DNA of 64,000 nt from Sphingobium cupriresistens (lineage in GTDB: Bacteria > Pseudomonadota > Alphaproteobacteria > Sphingomonadales > Sphingomonadaceae). Location of the stretch: NCBI RefSeq assembly GCF_004152865.1, contig NZ_SEOO01000005.1, forward strand, positions 110,687-174,686, in the 5' to 3' direction. Below, piece after piece: positions 45,078 through 53,849 of the stretch (its first letter is position 1; every line of letters starts with the position of its first letter). The notes under the pieces were generated by a model that was given only the letters and a program-made list of their open reading frames with translations, searched no databases and was not told where the DNA came from. The translations under genes were made by a program, and so were the position numbers.

Positions 45078-46090
45078 ACCAGCCCGCCAATCATCCCGTC
45101 ATTGCCACGCCCAAGGTCGGCGTGTTGCTCATCAATCTCGGCACGCCCGATGCGCCCGATCCAAAATCGGTGCGTCGCTATCTGGCGGAATTTCTCTCCG
45201 ACCGGCGCGTGGTGGAGATTCCGCAACTCCTTTGGCAACCGATCCTGCGCGGCGTGATCCTCACCACCCGCCCGAAGAAATCCGCCCACGCCTATCAACA
45301 GGTGTGGACGCCGGACGGCTCGCCGCTGGCGGTCCATACCGGCGCCGCCGCCCATGCGCTGCAACAGGCGATGGGGCAGGGCGTGGTGATCGACTGGGCG
45401 ATGCGCTACGGCAATCCGGCCATTGCGGCGAAGCTGGCGGCGATGAAGGCGCAAGGCTGCGAACGCATCCTGCTCGCGCCGCTTTATCCGCAATATAGCG
45501 CCGCTACCACCGCGACCGCCAATGACGCGGCCTTCGCCGCCTTGGCCGCAATGCGCTGGCAACCCGCCATTCGCACCTTGCCGCCCTATCATGACGATCC
45601 GGCCTATATCGCCGCGCTCAAGGCGTCGATCGACCGGCATGTCGCCGCACTCGACTTCGTTCCCGACGCGCTGCTCGCCAGTTTCCACGGCATGCCCGAA
45701 CGCACTTTGCATCTGGGCGATCCCTATCATTGCCAATCGGTCAAGACGGTCCGCCTGCTGCGTGAAGCCCTGTCTCTGAAAAACCCGCCGCTGCCGGTCC
45801 ATATGAGCTTCCAGTCGCGCTTCGGTCGCGCCAAATGGCTCGAACCGGAAACCGAAGCTACGCTCGCCAAATTGGTGAAGGAAGGTGTCCGCAATGTTGC
45901 CGTGGTCACACCGGGATTCGCGGCGGATTGCCTTGAAACCCTAGAGGAAATCGCCCTGCGTGCGAAAGATGTTTTTTTGGCCCAAGGTGGCGAAAAATTT
46001 GCCCTTTTGCCCTGTCTAAACGCATCAGCGGAAGCTATCACTCTGTACGACAGGCTTGTGAGCCGCGAACTTTCGGGTTGGATCAACTGA
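45074..46090 (+). CDS. hemH: Ferrochelatase
   Basis: The 338-aa enzyme inserts iron into protoporphyrin IX, the last step of haem synthesis. Family motifs are LLINLGTPDAPD at the N-terminus, LASFHGMPERT with the metal-contact His, and TPGFAADCLETLEEI with the catalytic Glu. The start at 45074 overlaps the preceding stop as ATGA; an ORF start at 45029 lies inside the upstream gene. Confidence 0.96.
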   Translation: MNQPANHPVIATPKVGVLLINLGTPDAPDPKSVRRYLAEFLSDRRVVEIPQLLWQPILRGVILTTRPKKSAHAYQQVWTPDGSPLAVHTGAAAHALQQAMGQGVVIDWAMRYGNPAIAAKLAAMKAQGCERILLAPLYPQYSAATTATANDAAFAALAAMRWQPAIRTLPPYHDDPAYIAALKASIDRHVAALDFVPDALLASFHGMPERTLHLGDPYHCQSVKTVRLLREALSLKNPPLPVHMSFQSRFGRAKWLEPETEATLAKLVKEGVRNVAVVTPGFAADCLETLEEIALRAKDVFLAQGGEKFALLPCLNASAEAITLYDRLVSRELSGWIN

Positions 46091-46116
46091 CCCGTTTGCA
46101 GGAAGAGGATACGCAT

Positions 46117-46839
46117 ATGTCGAGAGTGGCGATCGTGACCGGCGGAACGCGCGGCATCGGCGAGGCGATCAGCCTGGCTTTGCAGGAGATGGGCTATACC
46201 GTCGCCGCCAACTATGGTGGCAATGAGGAGAAGGCGAAGGCCTTTACCGACAAGACCGGCATCGCGACCTTCAAATGGGACGTCGGCGATCACCAGGCTT
46301 GCCTCGACGGCTGCGCCGCGGTGACCGAAGCGTTGGGTCCGATCGACATCGTCGTCAACAATGCCGGCATCACCCGCGACGGCGTGCTCGCCAAGATGAG
46401 CTTCGACGATTGGAACGAGGTGATGCGCATCAACCTCGGCGGTTGCTTCAACATGTCGAAGGCGACCTTCGGCGGGATGCGGGAACGCGGCTGGGGCCGG
46501 ATCGTCAATATCGGTTCGATCAACGGCCAGGCCGGACAATATGGCCAGGTCAACTATGCCGCCGCCAAGTCGGGCATTCACGGCTTCACCAAGGCGCTGG
46601 CGCAGGAAGGCGCCAAGTCCGGCATCACCGTCAACGCGATCGCGCCCGGCTATATAGACACCGACATGGTGGCCGCGGTCCCCGCGCCGGTGCTGGAGAA
46701 GATCGTCGCCAAAATCCCGGTCGGCCGCCTGGGCCAGGCCAGCGAAATCGCGCGTGGCGTCGCCTTCTTCTGTAGCGAGGAAGGCGGCTTCGTGACCGGC
46801 AGCACCTTGTCGATCAACGGCGGCCAGCACATGTATTGA
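46117..46839 (+). CDS. phbB: Acetoacetyl-CoA reductase
   Basis: The 240-aa short-chain dehydrogenase reduces acetoacetyl-CoA to 3-hydroxybutyryl-CoA with NADPH for polyhydroxybutyrate synthesis. The cofactor motif TGGTRGIG, the NNAGITRD segment, the active-site Ser/Tyr/Lys in NIGSINGQ and NYAAAKSG, and the C-terminal NGGQHMY ending are typical of PhaB. GGAAGAGG precedes the ATG. No polymer synthase or thiolase is in the window. Confidence 0.93.
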   Translation: MSRVAIVTGGTRGIGEAISLALQEMGYTVAANYGGNEEKAKAFTDKTGIATFKWDVGDHQACLDGCAAVTEALGPIDIVVNNAGITRDGVLAKMSFDDWNEVMRINLGGCFNMSKATFGGMRERGWGRIVNIGSINGQAGQYGQVNYAAAKSGIHGFTKALAQEGAKSGITVNAIAPGYIDTDMVAAVPAPVLEKIVAKIPVGRLGQASEIARGVAFFCSEEGGFVTGSTLSINGGQHMY

Positions 46840-47150
46840 TGATGACGGGCGACCCTGACCATCCTTCGGGGTCGCCCTTCGCGCCGCCGGTCAAGCGGAG
46901 CGTGACCATTGCCGGACACCAGACTGCGATCAGCCTGGAGCCGATCTTCTGGGACGCCTTGCGTACCCATGCCTTGCGGCAAAATCTTCCGATCAACGCG
47001 CTGGTCGCTCGTATCGATGCTGCGCGGTTGGCCGCGCCGCATCCGCCCAATCTGGCCAGCGCCATCCGGTGCTGGCTGTTCGCTGGACATTTTGCGACAA
47101 CGATAAGAATTATTCGCAATAGCGTTGACTCTGAGAAGGACTCTCAATAG
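46839..47150 (+). CDS. Ribbon-helix-helix protein (RHH_4 type)
   Basis: The 103-aa protein shows the domain signature KRSVTIAGHQTAISLEP, FWDALRTHA and NLASAIRCWL of RHH_4 proteins, small presumed DNA-binding regulators. The start overlaps the phbB stop (TGATG). The C-terminus after residue ~85 (TIRIIRNSVDSEKDSQ) is unusual for the family because it reads into two operator-like palindromes of the next gene, so the protein may have lost its native end. Regulatory target unknown. Confidence 0.75.
   Translation: MMTGDPDHPSGSPFAPPVKRSVTIAGHQTAISLEPIFWDALRTHALRQNLPINALVARIDAARLAAPHPPNLASAIRCWLFAGHFATTIRIIRNSVDSEKDSQ
47099..47150 (+). promoter_or_regulatory. Fur-box-like operator region before the siderophore receptor
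   Basis: GATAAGAATTATTCGC (47102-47117) fits an alphaproteobacterial Fur-box half-site pattern. A second palindrome TTGACTC...ACTCTCAA spans 47125-47147. Both lie within 90 bases upstream of the receptor start, where iron-dependent repression is expected. This overlaps the last codons of the RHH gene. Confidence 0.6.
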
Positions 47151-47184
47151 CAGGCCCCCAACGACTAAAAGGGGATCTGAAACT

Positions 47185-49503
47185 ATGTCGAAATCGGTGA
47201 GCATGACCTCGTTTCTGGCGATGGGTTGCGTCGGCGTGATGGCTTTTGCGACGACTGCGAACGCGCAAGAGGCGGAGCAGGGGCCCCGTTTGGGCGGCAT
47301 GACCGTCACGGACACCGCAATCGAGGACGCTCCGGCCCGGCAGGAAAGCCCCAAGGCGACCCGCCCCGTCCGCGACACGCCGCAGACGATTACCATCCTG
47401 ACCAACACCGTGATCGAGCAGCAGAATCTGTTGACGCTGCGCGACGTGTTGTCGACAGTGCCCGGCATCACCTTTGGCGCGGGCGAAGGCGGCGGGGGCT
47501 ATGGCGACAGCATCACATTGCGCGGCTATTCGGCCAATACCGACATCACCACCGACGGCGTGCGCGACAGCGCCCAGTACAGCCGCACCGACAGTTTCAA
47601 CACCGAACAGATCGAAGTCACCAACGGCGCCAATTCGGTCACCGCCGGGTCCGGCTCTGTCGGCGGTTCGATCAATATCGTGACCAAGCGGCCCAAAGCC
47701 GACACGCAGGTCGTCGCCAATGCCGGCATCGGCACCGACAATTATTATCGCGCCGCGATCGACGCCAATGTTCGCGCCAGCGAATTCATCGCTTTTCGCA
47801 TCAATGCGATGGCGCACAAGAATGACGTGCCGGGCCGCGATGTCGAGGATTATAAACGCTGGGGCGTGGCACCGTCGATCACCTTCGGCATCGAAAGCCC
47901 GACCCGCCTGACGCTGCAATATCTGCATCAGGAAGACGAAAATACCCCCCAATATGGCGCGCCCTATGTGGCCGCGCTGGGCGGTTTGCTGCCGGGCGCC
48001 GACAGCACCGACTATTTCGGTTATCGCAATGTCGATACGCAGGAAACCAATGTCGATCAGCTGACGGCCATTTTTGAACATGATTTCAGCGATACGGTCA
48101 GTATCCGTAACCTGACCCGCTGGCAAGATGTGACCCAGTTCACCGTCGTCAATCCGCCACAGGGCACCTATTGCCTGGCCAACGGAGCACTGCCCAATGG
48201 CGATGCCTGTCCTGCGACGGTTCCGGCCGGTTATTATCTGCCCAGCGGCCCACGCGGGACCACCCGCGATTCGCGCAACCAGCTCGCCTTCAACCAGCTC
48301 GACCTGCGGGCTGTGGCGAACACCGGCGGGATCGAACATACGATCGTGTTGGGTACGGCGGTGACGTGGGAGAAATATGACCTCCGGTCGGGCAACAGCC
48401 TGCGCAATGCGGACGGCACGGCAGCTTTCAGCGCTTATCCGCTGATGAACGTCGCCAATCCCAACGCGATCGTGACCGGCCCGGACGGTTTCACCTATGG
48501 CAGCAACATCTATACCGGCCCAGTCAACTTCATCCCGACGGCGGCGCAGACCGGCGAGCTGGAAAATTACGCTGTCTATCTGTTCGACACGATGAAGCTG
48601 ACCGACCAGTTCGAGCTGACCGGCGGCCTTCGCTATGAAAAGAACAAGGGCAGCTATCGCGCCGACACGATCGTCGGCGCAACCGCCACCAGCATGGGGA
48701 CGGTGACGCCCGGCACGACCTTCCGCAACGAGGATGACCTGTTTTCCTACCGCGTCGGCCTCAATTACAAGCCGGTCGAAGCGATCAGCCTCTATGCCGC
48801 CTATGGCAACAGCAAGACCCCGTCCAAGACTTCGGTCAATGGATCCTGCACCGCGGCGTCGTGCAACGTGAAGCCGGAATCGGCGGTCAATTATGAAATC
48901 GGCGCCAAGGCGGAATTGGGCGAAGGCGTTCTGCTGACGGCAGCGCTGTTTCGCAACGAGCGTAGCAATTTCCGCGTGACCGGCATCGTGAGCGACGACA
49001 ATCCGCTGGGTGAAATGCAGTTGGACGGCAAGTCGCGGGTCGATGGCGTCGCGCTGGGCGCCAATGGCCAGATCACGCCCAATTGGACCGTCACCGCCAA
49101 TTATACCTACCTGGACAGCAAGATCATCCAGAGCGTCGCGGATGGGGAGGTCGATCCGCTGTCGGGTGCGGAACTGACCAATGTGCCGACACATTCGGGC
49201 AGCTTCTTCACCACCTATGCGCTGCCCTTCGGCCTGAAAATCGGCTATGGCTTCACCTATCAGGGCAAGTTCGATCTCAATTCGGCGACGACCGGCGCCA
49301 TCTATCAGGTGGATGATTATCTGATCCACAATGCGATGCTGGCCTATGACTTCACGCCGGGTCTGTCCGCCCAGCTCAATGTGAAGAATTTCACCGACAA
49401 GACCTATTATACTGGGGTTCGCAACGGCGCGCAGACGTCGGCCCAGTGGGCGCGGGTCGGAGAAGGACGGGCGGCGATCCTGACTCTGGGCTATAAATTC
49501 TGA
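47185..49503 (+). CDS. Catecholate siderophore TonB-dependent receptor (Fiu/PiuA-like)
   Basis: The 772-aa outer-membrane receptor has a signal peptide ending at ANAQ, a plug with RDTPQTITILT, LRDVLSTVPGI and NGANSVTAGSGSVGGSIN, and a 22-strand-type barrel ending in LGYKF. The whole layout matches Fiu/PiuA receptors for catecholate siderophores. It is followed by tonB and a PiuC-type dioxygenase, the same partnership as in Pseudomonas PiuA-PiuC. Expression under iron limitation is inferred from the operator upstream. Confidence 0.92.
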   Translation: MSKSVSMTSFLAMGCVGVMAFATTANAQEAEQGPRLGGMTVTDTAIEDAPARQESPKATRPVRDTPQTITILTNTVIEQQNLLTLRDVLSTVPGITFGAGEGGGGYGDSITLRGYSANTDITTDGVRDSAQYSRTDSFNTEQIEVTNGANSVTAGSGSVGGSINIVTKRPKADTQVVANAGIGTDNYYRAAIDANVRASEFIAFRINAMAHKNDVPGRDVEDYKRWGVAPSITFGIESPTRLTLQYLHQEDENTPQYGAPYVAALGGLLPGADSTDYFGYRNVDTQETNVDQLTAIFEHDFSDTVSIRNLTRWQDVTQFTVVNPPQGTYCLANGALPNGDACPATVPAGYYLPSGPRGTTRDSRNQLAFNQLDLRAVANTGGIEHTIVLGTAVTWEKYDLRSGNSLRNADGTAAFSAYPLMNVANPNAIVTGPDGFTYGSNIYTGPVNFIPTAAQTGELENYAVYLFDTMKLTDQFELTGGLRYEKNKGSYRADTIVGATATSMGTVTPGTTFRNEDDLFSYRVGLNYKPVEAISLYAAYGNSKTPSKTSVNGSCTAASCNVKPESAVNYEIGAKAELGEGVLLTAALFRNERSNFRVTGIVSDDNPLGEMQLDGKSRVDGVALGANGQITPNWTVTANYTYLDSKIIQSVADGEVDPLSGAELTNVPTHSGSFFTTYALPFGLKIGYGFTYQGKFDLNSATTGAIYQVDDYLIHNAMLAYDFTPGLSAQLNVKNFTDKTYYTGVRNGAQTSAQWARVGEGRAAILTLGYKF

Positions 49504-49607
49504 TCCAATCCCCCGGTCCAACCGGCCGGGGGGGGCAGGATGGGCGGCGACAGGCTCCGGTTTGCGCCAGCGTCCCTGCATGGCCCGATCGAAAGCCTTC
49601 GCAAACA

Positions 49608-49626
49608 TCGCAATTGATTCGCATTA
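49608..49626 (+). promoter_or_regulatory. Fur-box-like operator upstream of tonB
   Basis: TCGCAATTGATTCGCATTA contains the inverted halves GCAAT/ATTCGC. It lies 52 bases before the tonB start. Resemblance to the receptor operator suggests the same regulator. A GC-rich hairpin (49509-49536) ends the receptor gene just before. Confidence 0.6.
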
Positions 49627-49678
49627 GGCTTCACGCTATTGCGAACCGCCACAGGGTCACGCAAAGGGAGGCACTGGC

Positions 49679-50452
49679 ATGTTGCAGGCGGCCAGCCAGC
49701 CGATTGAGGATTATGATGGTGCGCCGGAGCAGGTCGTCGCCCTCGCGCCTGTTGCTGCCCTGCCTCCGTCGGCCTCCGTGGCGTCTTCCGCCGATCGCTA
49801 TGGCGCCCGGTCCCGCCCCAACGTCCCGGCCATCGTCGCCATCCTGGTCGTCCACGCATTGTTGATCGGCGCATTGATTCAGGTGCGCAACCACGTGCAG
49901 CGGACGGAGGCGGCCAAGCTGACGGTGGTGAACCTGTCGCCGCCGCCCCCTCCGCCGCCCGCAGCGGAAACGCCCCCGCCGCCGCCTTCCGCGCCGCAAG
50001 TGGTCGCGCCGCCGCCGATCGTGCAGACGCCGGCGCCGCCGGTGCCAACCGTCCAGACATCGCCCGAACCCGTGCCCGTGCAGGCGGCCGCGCCGGTCAC
50101 CGTCATCGCGCCGGGACCAAGCACGTCGGTCGCCGCGCCGCCGGCTCCGCCCAGCATGGTGCAGGGCGGCGATCTGGGCGCCCAGATGGTGGCGGGCAAG
50201 CCGCCCCGCTATCCCATCGACAGCCGCCGCAAGCGCGAGCAGGGGACGGTGGTGCTGACCATCACCCTGGCAATGGATGGCGGGGTGGAGAGCATCGTCG
50301 TCAGCCAGAGCAGCGGTTTCGCCCGGCTCGACGATGCCGCCAGGGATGCGGTCAAGGGCTGGCGCTGGAAGCCGACCATCCGGGGCGGGCAGCCGGTCCG
50401 AGTTCGGGGCGTGGTCGAAATCCCTTTCATTCTGCGCACCGATGCCGCCTAA
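49679..50452 (+). CDS. tonB: TonB energy transducer
   Basis: The 257-aa protein has an N-terminal membrane helix (VPAIVAILVVHALLIGALIQ, residues ~43-62). A Pro-rich periplasmic spacer with PPPPPPPAAETPPPPPS follows, and then a C-terminal TonB domain (PRYPIDSRRKREQGTVVL to VRGVVEIPF). It transmits proton-motive force to the receptor beside it. No exbB or exbD is in the window. AGGGAGGCACTGGC precedes the ATG. Confidence 0.93.
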   Translation: MLQAASQPIEDYDGAPEQVVALAPVAALPPSASVASSADRYGARSRPNVPAIVAILVVHALLIGALIQVRNHVQRTEAAKLTVVNLSPPPPPPPAAETPPPPPSAPQVVAPPPIVQTPAPPVPTVQTSPEPVPVQAAAPVTVIAPGPSTSVAAPPAPPSMVQGGDLGAQMVAGKPPRYPIDSRRKREQGTVVLTITLAMDGGVESIVVSQSSGFARLDDAARDAVKGWRWKPTIRGGQPVRVRGVVEIPFILRTDAA

Positions 50453-50467
50453 CGGACACGCTTTTTC

Positions 50468-51151
50468 ATGTTGATCGCCATCCCCGACCTGATCGACCCC
50501 GCTGGCGTCGCCGCTATCCGTGCCGTCATCGACGCTGGCGACTGGGTGGATGGCAACATCACGTCAGGCCATCAGTCGGCGCTGGCCAAGCGCAACCTGC
50601 AATTGCCCGAAGATTCGCCTGCCGCGCAAGAGGCGCAGCAGATCGTCTTCGATGCCGTTGGCCAAAACCCGCTGTTCATCGCGGCGGCGCTGCCGCAGCG
50701 CATCTTCCCGCCGCTGTTCAACAGCTATGCCGGTGGGCAGGCGTTCGGCACCCATGTCGACAATGCGATCCGCATCCGCAAGGGCACGACATTCCGGGTG
50801 CGGTCCGACCTGTCCATGACCGTGTTTCTGGAAGACCCGGCGGCTTATGATGGCGGCGAACTGACGGTGGAAACCCATTATGGTGTCCAACAGATCAAGC
50901 TGCCCGCCGGTCATGCGGTGCTTTATCCCTCTTCCTCGCTGCACCGGGTCGAGCCGGTGACGCGCGGGCGGCGTGTGGCGAGTTTCTTCTGGGTCCAGTC
51001 GATGGTGCGGGATGATAGCGCGCGCCAGACCCTGTTCGATCTGGACAGCAGCATCCAGCAGCTTGCCGAAACCCTCGGCCATGACGATGCGCAGGTCATC
51101 CGGCTGACTGGCGTCTATCATAATTTGCTGCGGCGCTGGGCCGACGCCTGA
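50468..51151 (+). CDS. Fe2+/2-oxoglutarate-dependent dioxygenase (PiuC/PKHD type)
   Basis: The 227-aa protein is a PKHD-type hydroxylase (PiuC/YbiX). The iron ligands His-x-Asp ([10 protein letters not shown]) and the second His in [17 protein letters not shown] with the 2-oxoglutarate Arg are present. Family members accompany Fiu/PiuA receptors and are thought to process the siderophore or its complex. It lies 15 bases after tonB, completing a receptor-tonB-piuC operon. Confidence 0.92.
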   Translation: MLIAIPDLIDPAGVAAIRAVIDAGDWVDGNITSGHQSALAKRNLQLPEDSPAAQEAQQIVFDAVGQNPLFIAAALPQRIFPPLFNSYAGGQAFGTHVDNAIRIRKGTTFRVRSDLSMTVFLEDPAAYDGGELTVETHYGVQQIKLPAGHAVLYPSSSLHRVEPVTRGRRVASFFWVQSMVRDDSARQTLFDLDSSIQQLAETLGHDDAQVIRLTGVYHNLLRRWADA

Positions 51152-51353
51152 CGAGCGCTGTAGGGGGCGATGATGCGCCATGATCGGGCGCGCCGAAGTT
51201 CACACCGTTGTCGGACTTTTTCGGGCAATCGTACCGCCCAGGCCCCTGTGACGCCATCGCGCGGACAGACCAGAGAAAATCCTACATTGGAACATTTGTG
51301 ATCATTGGTTTTGCAGCGACCGGCTGCAAATCCCCAACGGTTGTTAGAAATCG

Positions 51354-51389
51354 GAGAATGGTGGGAATCCACCTCAATTCGCCATTCTC
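51354..51389. terminator. Hairpin between convergent operons
   Basis: GAGAATGG (51354-51361) pairs with CCATTCTC (51382-51389), with GGTGG/CCACC as an alternative inner stem. It lies between piuC and the opposing apbE gene. A second hairpin TGCAGC/GGCTGCA sits at 51313-51328. No T-run is seen. The rest of 51152-51408 holds no gene. Confidence 0.45.
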
Positions 51390-51408
51390 GATCACCGGAT
51401 TAGCGCCA

Positions 51409-52377
51409 TCACTCCAGCATCGCCGCTAGCGCGGGGGTCATATATTCCTGCGCGCCGTCGCCCGTGCGCTGCACGAGGCGGGCGGCGAGATCGTGGCGGG
51501 TGGCCAGCGCCATGCCACGGTCGGCTCCCATGACGGTGATGGCGGTGGCCCATGCGTCGGCCATCATGGCGCTGTCGTGCAGGACGGTGACGGAAGCGAC
51601 GCCGGGCGCGATCGGGGCGCCGGTCGCGGGATCGATGCTGTGGGACAGACGCGCGCCGTCTTCGAGGCGGAAGCGGCGATAGTCGCCGGAGGTGGCGACG
51701 CATTGGCCGCACAGCGCGATGCGGAGCGTGGGGACGGCGAGGTCGGGCGGGGATTCGACATCGACCCACCAGGGCTGGATGTCGGGCTTGATGCCTTCTC
51801 CGCGCAACTCGCCGCCGATTTCGATCAGGAAATTGGCGACGCCCATGGCGCGCAACTGCGCGGCGGCGGCATCGACGGCGAAACCCTTGGCGATGCCGGA
51901 AAAGTCGAGCGCGACGTCGGCCCGGCGGCGGGCGCGATCCCCTTCGACCTCTATGCAAGTCCAGGGGGCGGTGACGGACTTGGCGGCCGGTCCATGGCCG
52001 GGACCGAAGCCCCATTGATCGACCAACTGGCCGATAGCGGGATCGAAGGCGCCGCCCGAAAGCCGCGCCATGTCCAGCCCGGCGCGCAGCACGGTCAGCA
52101 TGTCGGTGGGGAGCTGCATCCAGGCCCGAAGGCCCAAGCGGTTGAAGCGGCTGATCGTCGAGTCCGCTTCCCAATTGCTCATCTGGTCGATCACGCGCGC
52201 CAGTACGGCTTCGATGGCGCTCTCACAGCGGGCGGGCGGATCGACGATCTGCGCCGACCAGCTGGTCCCCATGGTGGCACCGCCATATGGGACGATAGCG
52301 CCCCTGCGCTGTCGCCCGACAAACTGGTCGGGCGACAGGCCGGGTGCTATCGCGATGCGGACGCCATGGGTGCTCAG
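51409..52377 (-). CDS. apbE: FAD:protein FMN transferase (ApbE)
   Basis: The ~322-aa flavin transferase attaches FMN covalently to Thr/Ser of target proteins. ApbE signatures present are GGATMGTSW, the SGIAKGFAVDAAA motif with its Lys, EIGGELRG, HSIDPATGAP and the C-terminal metal site MADAWATAI. The gene is last in the PepSY-DUF2271-DUF4198 chain. The start is odd: no ATG or GTG lies near the expected N-terminus, and a CTG overlapping the previous stop (CTGA) fits best; the next ATG would cut off the GGA motif. No signal peptide or lipobox is seen, unlike most ApbE proteins. Confidence 0.85.
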   Translation of the reverse strand: MSTHGVRIAIAPGLSPDQFVGRQRRGAIVPYGGATMGTSWSAQIVDPPARCESAIEAVLARVIDQMSNWEADSTISRFNRLGLRAWMQLPTDMLTVLRAGLDMARLSGGAFDPAIGQLVDQWGFGPGHGPAAKSVTAPWTCIEVEGDRARRRADVALDFSGIAKGFAVDAAAAQLRAMGVANFLIEIGGELRGEGIKPDIQPWWVDVESPPDLAVPTLRIALCGQCVATSGDYRRFRLEDGARLSHSIDPATGAPIAPGVASVTVLHDSAMMADAWATAITVMGADRGMALATRHDLAARLVQRTGDGAQEYMTPALAAMLE

Positions 52378-53288
52378 CCCTGCACCTCGATCGTCATGGC
52401 GTAGGTGGCGCGGTCCTGCGGCGGACCCATGGGTGGGCGGGGGCCGCCTTGGCCTTCGCCGCCCGCCGGACCCTGTGGGCCGCCAGCACCGGGGCCGCCA
52501 GGGCCACCGGGACCACCAGGGCCACCCTCGCCGCCGCGACGGCCGCCCGTGCTGACGCTGACCCAATACATGCCTGCGTCCGGCCAAGTCAGCGTGACCT
52601 TGCCCTCTGCATCGGTCTTGGCGTCCATTTGCTTGAGATCCTGGCGATAGCGCACGCCGCCGGCGATGGCGGTGACGTCCAGACCAGCCGCTGGCTTGCC
52701 GTTCAGCAGGAACTGGAAGGTGGCCGGCTCGCCCACGGCCGCATCATTGGGATGGGTGACGGGCACCATTTCCAGCCCCTTGCCGGTCGGCTTGAAAATG
52801 TCGTGGGTCGGTTCGCCGGCGCTGACGAAAGTTTCGATCCGCGTCATCGCCTGGGCTGTCTGGACGTCGGTGGCGCCCTGCGGGACGGCGGTGGCGAGCG
52901 TCGCAGGCGTGGTGCCGCGCGGCAGCATCTTGCGTTCCCCGTTCAGCATGAAGCTGCCCATCACCGCGACATTGGTGATGGTGATCTTGTAGCTGCCCTT
53001 GGCCTTGACCGGCACGTCGAAGGTTTCGCGCAGCTTGCCGACGGAGCGGTTTTCCGCGGGAACGATCGATCCGTCGGGGGCGGTGACGACCGGTTCCCAA
53101 TCCTGCCCCGGATGATCGAAATAGAAGAGGTCGGTGGAGATGGCGGCATCGACCGTCAGCCATTCATTGCCGGTGCCGGCGAACATGGTTTCGGACGGCA
53201 GCATCCAGGGACGCGGCGCGGCGCCGGCCGTGGATGGCAGGGCAAGCGCAGCCCCCGCCGCGAGCAGCAGCGTGCGGAATTTCATCAT
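52374..53288 (-). CDS. DUF4198 periplasmic protein with Gly-Pro-rich tail
   Basis: The ~304-aa protein has a signal peptide (FRTLLLAAGAALALPSTAG-AAPRP) and a mature part of two beta-sandwich-like domains typical of DUF4198, related to nickel- or metal-uptake associated proteins. A run of GGP repeats (GGPGGPGGPGGPGAGGP) sits near the C-terminus before a final strand (TYAMTIEVQG). Start chosen at 53288, nine bases after AAGGGG. It overlaps apbE by four bases and follows the DUF2271 gene closely. Its molecular role is unknown; ligand or metal binding at the cell surface is inferred. Confidence 0.85.
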   Translation of the reverse strand: MMKFRTLLLAAGAALALPSTAGAAPRPWMLPSETMFAGTGNEWLTVDAAISTDLFYFDHPGQDWEPVVTAPDGSIVPAENRSVGKLRETFDVPVKAKGSYKITITNVAVMGSFMLNGERKMLPRGTTPATLATAVPQGATDVQTAQAMTRIETFVSAGEPTHDIFKPTGKGLEMVPVTHPNDAAVGEPATFQFLLNGKPAAGLDVTAIAGGVRYRQDLKQMDAKTDAEGKVTLTWPDAGMYWVSVSTGGRRGGEGGPGGPGGPGGPGAGGPQGPAGGEGQGGPRPPMGPPQDRATYAMTIEVQG

Positions 53289-53301
53289 GACCTGCATCCC
53301 C

Positions 53302-53832
53302 TTAGCGTGAAACGACGACATTGACGGCGCCCAGCTCGGCCGAGCCGGTGGCGCTGCCCTTCGCGCCCGATGCGCCGATGGTCAGCGGGACGCGCACAAC
53401 TTCGCGGCCGCCCACTTCACGCGCGGCTTCGACCACCAGCGTATATTTGCCGGGCGCGAGGTTCGGCATCCCGCTCTTGCCGGCGGTGAAGCTGAGCTTA
53501 TGCGTGCCCGGCGCGCGGGTCGCGCCGCTGACGCCGTCGGCAGGCAGGCTGAGCGCACGGCCCGATACCCGCCACCAGCTACGCACGTCGCGCAGCCATT
53601 TGACGCCGGCATTGTTGCGCTTGTCGACGTCGTACAGGATCGACAGGGTGCGGGCGGGCGCGCCCTCCTTTTCGATCCAGATCGCGACATAGGGACGGTG
53701 ATATTCGGCGACCGACAGGCGCGGCAGGGTGAGGGTGACGTCGAGCGTCTGCGCAGTCGCGGGGGCGGCAAGCGCTCCGGCCGCGCCCAGCGTCGCGCTG
53801 CCCGTCAGGATAAGCGTGTGGCGGATCTGCAT
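53302..53832 (-). CDS. DUF2271 periplasmic flavoprotein (predicted)
   Basis: The 176-aa protein has a signal peptide ending near APATAQ. The mature domain begins LDVTLTLPRLS. It holds an exact flavinylation motif DGVSGAT at residues 99-105, the pattern recognised by ApbE with FMN joined to Thr105. An ApbE gene lies two genes on in the same operon. This makes it the probable electron-carrying flavoprotein of the set. Start at 53832 has GGGGAATTTTCCGC before it; the longer ORF reaching 54012 is a shadow of the PepSY gene. Confidence 0.85.
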   Translation of the reverse strand: MQIRHTLILTGSATLGAAGALAAPATAQTLDVTLTLPRLSVAEYHRPYVAIWIEKEGAPARTLSILYDVDKRNNAGVKWLRDVRSWWRVSGRALSLPADGVSGATRAPGTHKLSFTAGKSGMPNLAPGKYTLVVEAAREVGGREVVRVPLTIGASGAKGSATGSAELGAVNVVVSR

Positions 53833-53849
53833 GAGCGGAAAATTCCCCT

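Noticed and set aside
47110..49608. Leftward open frame (832 codons) opposite the siderophore receptor
   Set aside because: Antisense to a gene with unmistakable TonB-receptor motifs; no credible protein features.
51118..51372. Leftward 84-codon frame between piuC and apbE
   Set aside because: No ribosome binding site or family likeness, and it overlaps the piuC end; the stretch is better explained by hairpins.
52480..52545. Short tandem repeat resembling a CRISPR or minisatellite
   Set aside because: It is a coding Gly-Gly-Pro repeat in the DUF4198 protein; no spacers or repeat units of CRISPR type exist in the window.
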